Assembly: GCA_038531745.1 (NCBI GenBank)
Contig: JBCBBJ010000007.1
Coordinates: 124,001 to 188,000 of the forward strand
Reading direction: 5' to 3'
Length of the DNA: 64,000 nt
Source: CALLPQ01 sp038531745
Lineage (GTDB): Bacteria > Pseudomonadota > Alphaproteobacteria > Caulobacterales > Parvularculaceae
The notes beneath the pieces are model-generated. The model was not told the DNA's origin, did not search any database, and worked only from the letters and a program-made list of their open reading frames with translations. Made by a program: the position numbers and the translations under genes. This document shows, piece after piece, positions 52,943-61,211 of this stretch. Every line of letters starts with the position of its first letter. Position 1 is the first letter of the stretch.

Positions 52943-53184
52943 GGGCGGCGGTCTCCTGAAAAGAGTAGATGACGAAAAGCGGCTCACACAGGCCAACTTC
53001 CCACAAAAAGCAAGACCAGATCCGGTCTGGCGTTAGAGCGCGGGTATAACCGCAATCGACAAGGAGTAGCAATGGTGACGAGGTTATCGCACGGCGGTGA
53101 TGTCAATTAGGGTATGTGGGGGTGCCTTAAGCCGAATGCGCCATGCACCCTCTCGGCGACCATGGGGTTGCTGACCGGCTATGA

Positions 53185-54117
53185 TCACACAGCGTAGTCT
53201 TTTCCCACCAGGTCGCTGCACAAGGTCAACAGGTTTGCATAGAGCGTTTTCACATCAACGCCTTTGCCATTCTTGTCGTAAAAGAACCGACGGTTGGCAC
53301 GGGCGGCGGCGGGAAAGAGCTCTACGGCTGACGCGTTTGGTCGTTCTTTATGGGCGATGAAGAGTTTTGCTGCGCCGCCTGCGCCCAGAAAATGCGCAAT
53401 ATAAAGTTCAGCATAGTTTGGCCGGCGCCCCAATCAGCGGGTCAGGAAGGCACGTTGTTCACGCGCATATTGGGCCGCCATGAAGGTCGAGAGTTTGGGA
53501 TCATACCGAAGGTTCAAAAGCCGTCGCTTTATCCGTGTATTGACGACCATGGGCCGCCCATTTTCCGCGGTGATATACCGGACCAGAGCACCTTGCCCAT
53601 GGTTCGCGCCATGGCGTGAAAATACATCCAACCAGGTGCTTTCCGTAAACTGATAAAGCCCTTTTGCCGATGAGGTGCCAGCCGCCGCAACCGGATCAAA
53701 GGAGCTTTCGCGTTGGGCGAGATGAGCCAGATAATCCTCCGGAATGTCGGTGAGCGCCGAGGCTTCTTGGATGAAAGAGTCGATAGCTTGCCTGGAGAAA
53801 ACACTATCGCCAAAATCATCCGCCATCGCCATTTTCAATTGGGGCACGGGCGGGGCATCGTTGGGTTGCCCTGCTTCGGTTTCTTTTTCTTCGAGGGCGA
53901 GGACTTCACGCATGGCGGTGTCATGTTCCAACGCCGCTTCCCGAAGGCGTTTTTGAACGCGGTAATCGTGCGCTTTTTCTTGCGCCCAGGCCCCGGCATC
54001 AACAACGGCACCAGTAAAGGTTTTACCAGCCCGCGTTATCGCTGCATTCATGGGCCCAACGGTCATAAAATCGTAGATTAAAACGAGGGCTAGAATGATG
54101 ATCGCAATCGTTCGCAT
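53185..54117 (-). pseudogene. SLT-domain lytic transglycosylase split by an in-frame TGA
   Basis: The first part (54117-53437, 227 residues) has an N-terminal membrane helix and an SLT transglycosylase domain with catalytic Glu in LAQRESSFDP and the AAGTSSAKGLYQFTESTWL block. It ends AFLTR then TGA (53434-53436). The same frame continues without a break as LGRRPNYAELYIAHFLGAGGA...ELFPAAARANR..FYD to 53185, which is the normal C-terminal part of this family. One base change would restore an approximately 310-residue enzyme. Either it is a recent nonsense mutation, a read-through stop, or a sequencing error. The catalytic domain itself is complete. Confidence 0.8.
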
Positions 54118-54351
54118 GATGATCTCTTGAGTGGCGTTTATGCAAAATTACTCAATACATACCTCATGAATTTGCTCCCTATCCGATGTGTTTACAATAG
54201 CGGGTGAGCCGCTGAACCGCTTAACGAACGATCACATTTCGTTGCTTCATTGACGCTTTCGCGTGAAACGTAACAATTTAGGAGAGATGGAGGTTTCATG
54301 GGCCCAAGGGACCCCGCCCCTCGCCAACCGCTGGCGCAATACCATCCCCAT
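54118..54351. other. intergenic region between the transglycosylase gene and glnA
   Basis: Together with the glnA terminator it makes a 327-base gap with both genes reading leftward. The transglycosylase promoter must lie here, but I see no confident elements. No reading frame of note. Confidence 0.4.
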
Positions 54352-54383
54352 ATAAAAAGCCGGTCTGCGCAGAGCAGACCGCC
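54352..54383 (-). terminator. rho-independent terminator after glnA
   Basis: On the minus strand CGGTCTGC and GCAGACCG form an 8-bp stem followed by GCTTTTTAT, about 60 bases after the glnA stop. Confidence 0.8.
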
Positions 54384-54444
54384 TTTCCCTTTGGCCAGGC
54401 ATGTGTGTGGGGGAAAAAGCCTGGCCGAATGTATTTCTCACAGG

Positions 54445-55851
54445 TTAGAGTGAGTAATACATTGCAAATTCTACCGGATGCGGCGTGGTTTCAAAACGGG
54501 TCACTTCTTCGCGCTTGAGATCGATATAGGCATCGATCTGATCATCGGAAAAGACATTGCCTTTCTTCAGGAACGCCCGGTCGGTATCGAGTGCATCAAG
54601 CGCTTCGCGCAAAGACGCACAGACGGTTGGAATATCCTGTAATTCCTCCGCAGGCAGATCATAAAGGTCTTTATCCATGGGATCGCCGGGATGGATCTTA
54701 TTTTCAATACCATCAAGCCCCGCCATCAGAAGGGCGGCAAAGGTCAGATATGGGTTGCCACACGCATCGGGGAAGCGCGCTTCGATGCGTTTGCCCTTGG
54801 CCGATTGAACCCAGGGAATACGGATGGAGGCAGAGCGGTTGCGCGCAGAATAGGCCAACATCACCGGCGCCTCAAACCCTGGTACCAACCGTTTATAGCT
54901 GTTGGTCGACGCATTCGCGAAGGCGTTAATGGCCCGCGCATGCTTGATGATACCGCCAATATAAAAGAGGCAGGTTTCTGACAAATCCGCATACCGATCA
55001 CCGGCAAAAGCAGGCTTGCCATCTTTCCAGATTGACTGGTGCACGTGCATGCCGGAGCCATTGTCATTATAGACCGGCTTTGGCATGAAGGTTGCCGTTT
55101 TACCATAGCGATGGGCAACCTGCTGCACCACATATTTATAGGCCTGCATATTGTCGGCCATTTTTGTCAGGGTAGAGAATTTCATTCCCAACTCATGCTG
55201 GGAGGGCGCAACCTCGTGGTGGTGTTTTTCCGGCGCGAGACCCATTTCGCCCATGACGGTGAGCATTTCGGTCCGCATGTCCTGCTCGCTGTCCACGGGC
55301 GGCACGGGGAAATATCCGCCCTTGGGGCCCGGGCGGTGGCCCATATTCCCACGTTCATAATCCGTTGCCGAATTATAGGGACCTTCCGTTGAATCGATGG
55401 AAAAGCCGGTCTGGTTCTGATCAACGGAAAACCGCACATCTTCAAAAACGAAAAACTCCGCCTCTGGACCAAAAAAGGCTGTGTCACCAATACCGGATGC
55501 GCCAAGGTAAGCTTCGGCGGCTTTGGCCGTTGTGCGCGGGTCACGGGCATAGGCCTGGCCGGTTGCAGGCTCCAAAATATCGCAAACGACCGACAATGTC
55601 GGTTGGGCAAAAAACGGGTCAAGCACTGCAGTATCGGGGTCAGGCATCAGGATCATGTCAGACTCATTGATCGCCTTCCACCCGGCAATGGACGAGCCAT
55701 CAAACATGGTGCCCTCGGCAAATAGATCCTCATCAACCATGGACCGGTCAAAAGTCACATGCTGCCACTTCCCGCGCGGGTCGGTGAAGCGCAAATCCAC
55801 AAAGCGGATATCTTCGTCTTTTACTTTTTTTAAGATGGCATTCGCCGACAT
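54445..55851 (-). CDS. glnA: glutamine synthetase type I
   Basis: The 468-residue enzyme makes glutamine from glutamate and ammonia. Signature blocks: MFDGSSIAGWKAINESDM (about 49-66), FGPEAEFFVFEDVRF, the metal-site region EVAPSQHELGMKF, and MPKPVYNDNGSGMHVHQS. The adenylylation tyrosine is in KDLYDLPAEEL (about 394-404), so it is the GSI-beta type controlled by GlnE. It lies downstream of glnB on the same strand with a 353-base gap, which suggests separate control of glnA. Confidence 0.98.
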   Translation of the reverse strand: MSANAILKKVKDEDIRFVDLRFTDPRGKWQHVTFDRSMVDEDLFAEGTMFDGSSIAGWKAINESDMILMPDPDTAVLDPFFAQPTLSVVCDILEPATGQAYARDPRTTAKAAEAYLGASGIGDTAFFGPEAEFFVFEDVRFSVDQNQTGFSIDSTEGPYNSATDYERGNMGHRPGPKGGYFPVPPVDSEQDMRTEMLTVMGEMGLAPEKHHHEVAPSQHELGMKFSTLTKMADNMQAYKYVVQQVAHRYGKTATFMPKPVYNDNGSGMHVHQSIWKDGKPAFAGDRYADLSETCLFYIGGIIKHARAINAFANASTNSYKRLVPGFEAPVMLAYSARNRSASIRIPWVQSAKGKRIEARFPDACGNPYLTFAALLMAGLDGIENKIHPGDPMDKDLYDLPAEELQDIPTVCASLREALDALDTDRAFLKKGNVFSDDQIDAYIDLKREEVTRFETTPHPVEFAMYYSL

Positions 55852-56204
55852 GAGGGAGGCTCCGTAAGGTTAAACATTGGTAGAAAAAGCGCAAAGCGGT
55901 AATCGCCGGGGATGCATTTTGCGGATGGCCATTGAAGGCTAATCCAACACCCACCTTTGGCGCAGGCCCGGTACTGGTTTTACGGGCTGACGATAGCCGA
56001 TTTGAATTTTGCAACGCAACAGATAAGGCACCGAAATCGGGGGGACATGGACCTAAAGCCGGCTATCACTGGCATAGTCTGCTAATTGCCTGCCAATTTT
56101 GTCCGTGATTGATGGCGTGGCCGTCCTGTCTCCTGCCCCTTTTCAGGGCGACTGTCATGCGCTGGTAACAAGCGAACGCCCCAATTTTCACTAGACGCTG
56201 TTGA
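55852..56204. other. glnB-glnA intergenic region
   Basis: This 353-base gap probably holds the glnA promoter. I looked for sigma-54 -24/-12 elements and paired NtrC sites on the minus strand and saw none that match well. No coding frame of note. Confidence 0.4.
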
Positions 56205-56543
56205 TCATACCGCCTGTTCGCCCGTGTCGCCAGTCCGTATGCGGACGGCTTCTTCCACGGCGGAGACAAAGATTTTCCCATCGCCGATGCGCCCTGAATG
56301 GGCGGCTTCGCGAATAACGGTGAGTGCGCGTTCCACCTGGGCGTCGGCAACAACCAATTCAATTTTCACCTTCGGCAGAAAATCCACCACATATTCCGCG
56401 CCGCGATAAAGCTCCGTATGACCCTTTTGTCGGCCAAAGCCACGCGCGTCGAGAACCGTCATCCCCGACATGCCAATATCCTGCAATGCTTCTTTCACAT
56501 CGTCCAATTTGAACGGTTTGATGATGGCTTCGATCTTTTTCAC
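56205..56543 (-). CDS. glnB: nitrogen regulatory protein P-II
   Basis: The 112-residue trimeric signal protein senses 2-oxoglutarate and ATP and controls glutamine synthetase adenylylation. It starts MKKIEAIIKPFKLDDVKEAL (with GTG as first codon at 56543). The T-loop GRQKGHTELYRGAEYVVDFLPK carries the uridylylation Tyr51 in RGAEY. The ATP-site block HSGRIGDGKIFV is intact. The longer frame to 56663 adds 40 residues with no family support. glnB-glnA is the standard alphaproteobacterial pair. Confidence 0.97.
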   Translation of the reverse strand: MKKIEAIIKPFKLDDVKEALQDIGMSGMTVLDARGFGRQKGHTELYRGAEYVVDFLPKVKIELVVADAQVERALTVIREAAHSGRIGDGKIFVSAVEEAVRIRTGDTGEQAV

Positions 56544-56754
56544 AATCGAGGGCTCCCGCAGCGGCACCGGCGCACACAGCGCACGGCGACGAGTGTTATA
56601 ACCCCTATTGCGGCGATCCGCCAAATCGCCGGTGGAAAAACGCACAAATGGACTCGTTGCCAACTTGCCGGGCGCGGCGGCGGCGCTTAGCTTTTGGGCG
56701 TCCTCCTCTCGCGATCATCGCGTTATTTTTATCCCCGACCTATTAGATGCCCTT

Positions 56755-58491
56755 ATGTTGCAATCGCTTTTGCTGACCGCTGATCAAAAACGCCGGATTG
56801 ATCGTCTGGCCATCGCGGCGGGCACCCCAGGCGCGCAATTGATGGAACGCGCCGGGATGCTGCTTGCCCGGTTTGTGGCACAAATTGCTCAGCAAAACGC
56901 CTCTGCCCCTGCCCCCACTGCTGCCATTGCCGGCCCGGACGCAAGGACTGGCGAGGACGCAACGACCCGCCAGGATCAGCAGCCAGCGCCGCCGCTGCGC
57001 GTCGCCATTGTGTGTGGGCCCGGCAATAATGGCGGCGATGGCTTTGTGCTGGCCCGTCTGTTGGCCGATCAAGGGTGGCCAATATCGCTGTTTTTGAGCG
57101 CGCCGCCCGAAACGCTCACCGGCGATGCCCGGCTGATGGCCGATCTTTATGAGGGGCCGGTCACCCCGCTCACCGTCGCCGCCTTGGGCACCCCCGCTTT
57201 TTTGGACGCGCACTTGGTTGTGGATGCTCTCTTTGGGACCGGGCTGAACCGGCCCATCACCGGTAATGGGCGCGCGGTCATCGAGACGATCAATAAAGCG
57301 GGAAAACCAGTGCTGGCCGTGGATATCCCCAGCGGGGTCAATGCCGACAGCGGCGCGGTTCTTGGCACGGCAATCCGCGCCAATTGGACCCTGACATTTG
57401 TGGCGCGCAGCCCCGGCCATGTGCTCTACCCCGGTCGCGGTTTGGCCGGGCAGGTGGAAATTGGCGATCTTGGTCTGGCGCCCGATCGGATTGCCCAAGG
57501 GACCCGCGACGATGAGGGCAAAAATCAAGGGGATGCCACCGCGGTGCACCGGGCGGTCAACGATCTCCCCCTCTGGGCGCGGGCGTGGCCGCAACCGGTG
57601 GCCAGTGACCATAAATACAGCCGCGGCGCGGTGGGCGTTGTGTCCGGCCCCCTGGTCCAAGGGGGTGCGGCACGTCTTGCGGCCCAGGGCGCCTTGCGCG
57701 CGGGGGCGGGCGCGGTGACGGTGTGGTCGCCGCCGGGTGCCCTTATCACCCATGCCAGTCACCTGACCGCGATCATGCTAAAACGCGCGGCCGATGCAGC
57801 GGCGATCACGGACCTGATAGACGACCCCCGCCTGGGGAGTGTGGTGATCGGCCCCGGTCTCCATGACCCGGCGCGGCCAGACACCGCCGATACCGACCGA
57901 GCAAAGGTACTCGCCTGCCTCAAAGGATCAGCGCGTATTGTTGTTGACGCGGATGGCTTGACCTTGTTCGAAGATAGGCCCGAAGCACTTTTTGCCCACC
58001 TTCGCGCAACCCATGTGCTTACCCCCCATTGGGGCGAATTTAGCCGGTTGTTCCCGGATCTGGCCAACAAAACGAAAGGCACCACAAATAGTACCGCGAA
58101 CGGCACGCCCACAATGCCCGCTGCCAGCAAGATCGATATTGCCCTGGCGGCAGCTGAGCGATGCGGCGCGATCATCGTTCTTAAAGGCGCTGATACGGTG
58201 ATTGCCGCGCCCGCCGGTGACGACAGCGAAGCCACCGCGCGGGTCAATGTGAACGCACCGCCAACGCTCGCCACCGCGGGAAGCGGCGATGTACTTGCCG
58301 GTTTTATTGCGGGCCTCGCCGCGAGCGTGGCGCCCGATGGCGCGCCCATGGCCTTGTTTGAGGCAGCGTGCGGCGGCGTTTGGCTCCACGGCGCATGCGG
58401 ACAATATGCAGGGCAGGGCTTAACGGCTGAAGACCTTCCCGATGCCCTGCCCGCTGTTCTTAAACAGATTTTTCAGCCTACGGATGGCTAA
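56755..58491 (+). CDS. nnrD: bifunctional NAD(P)H-hydrate epimerase/dehydratase
   Basis: The 578-residue repair enzyme restores NAD(P)H from its hydrates. The N-terminal YjeF epimerase domain has GPGNNGGDGFVLARLL (about 90-105) and VDIPSGVNADSG. The C-terminal ribokinase-like ADP-dependent dehydratase has KYSRGAVGVVSG, VVIGPGL, LTPHWGEFSRLF and the catalytic NAPPTLATAGSGDVLAGFIAGL. The ATG at 56755 (MLQSLLLTADQ) matches the family start; upstream in-frame codons overlap the glnB promoter region. An Ala/Pro/Thr-rich insert (about 45-80) is extra. It diverges from glnB and ends eight bases from the convergent DUF2807 gene. Confidence 0.95.
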   Translation: MLQSLLLTADQKRRIDRLAIAAGTPGAQLMERAGMLLARFVAQIAQQNASAPAPTAAIAGPDARTGEDATTRQDQQPAPPLRVAIVCGPGNNGGDGFVLARLLADQGWPISLFLSAPPETLTGDARLMADLYEGPVTPLTVAALGTPAFLDAHLVVDALFGTGLNRPITGNGRAVIETINKAGKPVLAVDIPSGVNADSGAVLGTAIRANWTLTFVARSPGHVLYPGRGLAGQVEIGDLGLAPDRIAQGTRDDEGKNQGDATAVHRAVNDLPLWARAWPQPVASDHKYSRGAVGVVSGPLVQGGAARLAAQGALRAGAGAVTVWSPPGALITHASHLTAIMLKRAADAAAITDLIDDPRLGSVVIGPGLHDPARPDTADTDRAKVLACLKGSARIVVDADGLTLFEDRPEALFAHLRATHVLTPHWGEFSRLFPDLANKTKGTTNSTANGTPTMPAASKIDIALAAAERCGAIIVLKGADTVIAAPAGDDSEATARVNVNAPPTLATAGSGDVLAGFIAGLAASVAPDGAPMALFEAACGGVWLHGACGQYAGQGLTAEDLPDALPAVLKQIFQPTDG

Positions 58492-58499
58492 AGGGTACA

Positions 58500-59153
58500 C
58501 TACCCACGCAGATCAATATCGCCGCCGGACGATTCACTCGAATTGACCGAGGACGGATTACCGTAAACGTCGATATTGCCGCCGCTGGACGCATCGCCAT
58601 TAAAATCCTTCGTGGCGTGCACACGGATATTGGCACCGCTGGAGACATCCGCATTGGCCGACATGCATACAAGATCGCGCGCATCAATATCAGAACCACT
58701 GGACGCGTCGGCGCGTACCGACCCGCAGGTGCCACTAATCGTCATATCAGCGCCGCTGGATGCATCAAGGGTGACAACATCGCTATCGACGCCGGTGGCA
58801 TCAACATCAGCGCCGGAGGATACATCAACCAGCGACAACGTGGGTACGGTGATCGCAACGTTCACATTTCCGCCGCTGTTACCCCAGTTCCAACCACTGT
58901 TATTTTTACGTTTTAACCGAATACGCAAGACTCCATCGTCGCTATCAATCCGTAGGCGTTCCAACCTTTCAGTTGAGGCTTCAGCCTCAATGGATTGCGC
59001 ACCGCCAACCGTGATATCAACGCTGATACCGTTGGAAACTTTGACCCCGGTAAAGCTCGCCACGTCATATGTCTTGGTTTCCGCCGACGCCGACAAAACC
59101 ATCAGGGACGCTAATGAGACCGCTGCACCGGCAGCAACAAAACGCTTTTTCAT
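58500..59153 (-). CDS. secreted DUF2807 (GIN domain) protein, short form
   Basis: The 217-residue product has a signal peptide (MKKRFVAAGAAVSLASLMVLSASA). The body opens with FTGVKVSNGISVDITVGGAQSIEAEA, the classic DUF2807 start, and then a beta-helix of repeats SSGADVDA, SSGADMTI, SSGSDIDA, SSGANIRV, SSGGNIDV, ESSGGDIDL. The Ser-Ser-Gly ladder is very regular. It is probably exposed in the periplasm or at the surface; the role is unknown. AGGAGGG lies upstream of the ATG at 59153. It is a shorter relative of the protein at 8040-9053. Confidence 0.82.
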   Translation of the reverse strand: MKKRFVAAGAAVSLASLMVLSASAETKTYDVASFTGVKVSNGISVDITVGGAQSIEAEASTERLERLRIDSDDGVLRIRLKRKNNSGWNWGNSGGNVNVAITVPTLSLVDVSSGADVDATGVDSDVVTLDASSGADMTISGTCGSVRADASSGSDIDARDLVCMSANADVSSGANIRVHATKDFNGDASSGGNIDVYGNPSSVNSSESSGGDIDLRG

Positions 59154-59249
59154 CGTAATAACCCTCCTCTTCGAAAGCATGGCCAGGAGGATGGGCGACG
59201 GCTCGAATGCACGCAAGCTTTCAGGCCATATTTTGCGACAAACCGGTTT

Positions 59250-61112
59250 TCAGCCGCGTTTTTCCGAAGGACCGCCGGCATGACAAGCCCCCTCGCCCGC
59301 ACCCTCACCCGCAGCGCCGATCACGGCAAGGAAACTTTCCGCGTAGGCCTCAACCTTGGCGCGGCCCACGCCGAAAACCTCGCCAAACGCGTCAACATCG
59401 TCTGGTTTTTTGGCCGCCATATCCATCAGTGTACGGTCAGAAAAAATCACATAGGCCGGTACGGCGCGCGCCTGGGCCAGGGTCAAACGATGGGCCTTGA
59501 GCGCCGCAAAAAGCGTCTGTGACATGCCGGGCGGTGCAGTCTTTGCGGTTGCCGATGGTGTGGGCGAGCGTTTGGGCAAATGCTGCTCGCGCATTTCAAA
59601 GGTTAATGCTGCTTTTTCAGCATCGTTTTCATTGGCCAGTTGCACGCTGCCATAATCGGGATCAATCGTTAAAATCCCCGCACTGACCATTTGGCGAATG
59701 ATTGTGCGCCAACGCGTAGCCGCGTACCGCTTGCCTTGCCCATAAATGGGCAATCGATCAAATTTTTTGTCCATCACCTTTTGCGATCGGCTGGCGCGCA
59801 ACACATCAATCAGCAAGGTGGGGCCAAAATAGCCGCCGGTCTGGCTGATCACCGACAAGACCATGCCCGCCTCACCGCTGGCATCCACCATGGTGGGCGG
59901 CGCCACACAAATATCACACGCTCCGCAGGGCGCTGTTTCTTCGCCAAAATAGGCAAGCAATGCCTGCTTGCGACAGCGCACGGCCTCACACAATTCAACC
60001 AAATCATCCAGACGCTGATGATCGGCTTTGGATGGCCCCTCCGGGTTCATTTCGATCATCCGGCGACGGCGCGCCGCATCGCCCGCGCCAAAGAGCATCA
60101 CCGTGCGCGCCGGGGCCCCGTCGCGCCCCGCCCGGCCAATCTCCTGGTAATAGGCCTCCACCGACGCGGGCATCGCATAGTGGAACACAAACCGGATATC
60201 CGGCTTGTCTATTCCCATCCCAAATGCCACCGTGGCGACAACAATCAGGTCCGGCTCCGTCAGGAACGCATTCAGCCGGCGCTTGCGATCCTCCGCCTCA
60301 AGACCAGCGTGATAGGCAACCGCGCGAAAGCCCTTCACCGTGAGAAGTTCGGCAATTTCATCGGTTTCTTTTCGCGACAGGCAATAGATGATGCCTTGCT
60401 CGCCTTTGTGGTCAGCGACCAGATCAAGAATTTGCGCACGCGGTTTTTCCTTCTCCATCACCGTAAGCGACAGATTGGGTCGGTCGAACCCGTGGATGTG
60501 CGTTTTCGCATCCTTACCCAGCAGGCATCGCGCAATTTCTGCGCGCGTAGTGGCGTCAGCCGTGGCGGTAAAGGCGCTGATGGGCACGCCCGGAAAATGC
60601 TTTTTCAGATCACCGAGCGCAAGATAGTCCGGACGGAAATCATGTCCCCATTGGGAGACGCAATGGGCTTCGTCAACAACAAACCGCCCCAACGAAACCT
60701 GGCCGAGCGCGCCCAGCATCCGCTCCGTCATCAACCGCTCGGGCGCCATATAAAGAAGCCGGATTTCACCCGCCTGTACCCGGCGCCAATCGGCAACATT
60801 TTCCTCGCGCGCGCGCCCCGAATGGATTGCGCCCGCACCAACACCCATGGCGTTAAGCTGCGCCAACTGATTGTCCATCAGGGCAATGAGCGGCGAGACC
60901 ACAATCGTCACGCCATCCGCCATCACCGCCGGTAACTGATAGCAAAGCGACTTACCCGCCCCCGTGGGCATCACCGCCAGAACATTGGCGTCACTCAAAA
61001 TATCATCAACGATATCCGCTTGCCCGGGGCGAAACGCCTCAAAACCGAAGACGGATTTCAGCACGTGGAGCGGGTCCGTCAGATCATCTTCGTTGCATTT
61101 CGCTTGCAGCAC
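59250..61112 (-). CDS. recQ: ATP-dependent DNA helicase RecQ
   Basis: The 620-residue 3'-5' helicase acts in recombination and fork repair. Motifs: the Q-motif region FRPGQADIV, Walker A MPTGAGKSLCYQLPA (about 49-63), VVDEAHCVSQWGHDFRPDY (about 140-158), and GMGIDKPDIRFVFHYAMPAS. The zinc-binding cluster CRKQALLAYFGEETAPCGACDIC, the RQC winged helix and a C-terminal HRDC domain (FAALKAHRLTLAQARAVPAYVIFSDRTL) follow. It diverges from parE with about 100 bases between them. I see no LexA box upstream. Confidence 0.96.
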   Translation of the reverse strand: MLQAKCNEDDLTDPLHVLKSVFGFEAFRPGQADIVDDILSDANVLAVMPTGAGKSLCYQLPAVMADGVTIVVSPLIALMDNQLAQLNAMGVGAGAIHSGRAREENVADWRRVQAGEIRLLYMAPERLMTERMLGALGQVSLGRFVVDEAHCVSQWGHDFRPDYLALGDLKKHFPGVPISAFTATADATTRAEIARCLLGKDAKTHIHGFDRPNLSLTVMEKEKPRAQILDLVADHKGEQGIIYCLSRKETDEIAELLTVKGFRAVAYHAGLEAEDRKRRLNAFLTEPDLIVVATVAFGMGIDKPDIRFVFHYAMPASVEAYYQEIGRAGRDGAPARTVMLFGAGDAARRRRMIEMNPEGPSKADHQRLDDLVELCEAVRCRKQALLAYFGEETAPCGACDICVAPPTMVDASGEAGMVLSVISQTGGYFGPTLLIDVLRASRSQKVMDKKFDRLPIYGQGKRYAATRWRTIIRQMVSAGILTIDPDYGSVQLANENDAEKAALTFEMREQHLPKRSPTPSATAKTAPPGMSQTLFAALKAHRLTLAQARAVPAYVIFSDRTLMDMAAKKPDDVDAFGEVFGVGRAKVEAYAESFLAVIGAAGEGAGEGACHAGGPSEKRG

Positions 61113-61211
61113 ACGCCACCCACACTATTACTGACCTCAGCCCCGTACCGACGCCCGAATCAAGGCACGGCACATAAGAATCACTGGTACCAAATCGAGT
61201 CCCCCACCGCT

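Noticed and set aside
55852..56204. Sigma-54/NtrC-type control of glnA
   Set aside because: No sequence close to TGGCAC-N5-TTGC was found on the coding strand.
56743..57762. A 339-residue minus-strand frame opposite nnrD
   Set aside because: Antisense shadow of the GC-rich nnrD coding region.
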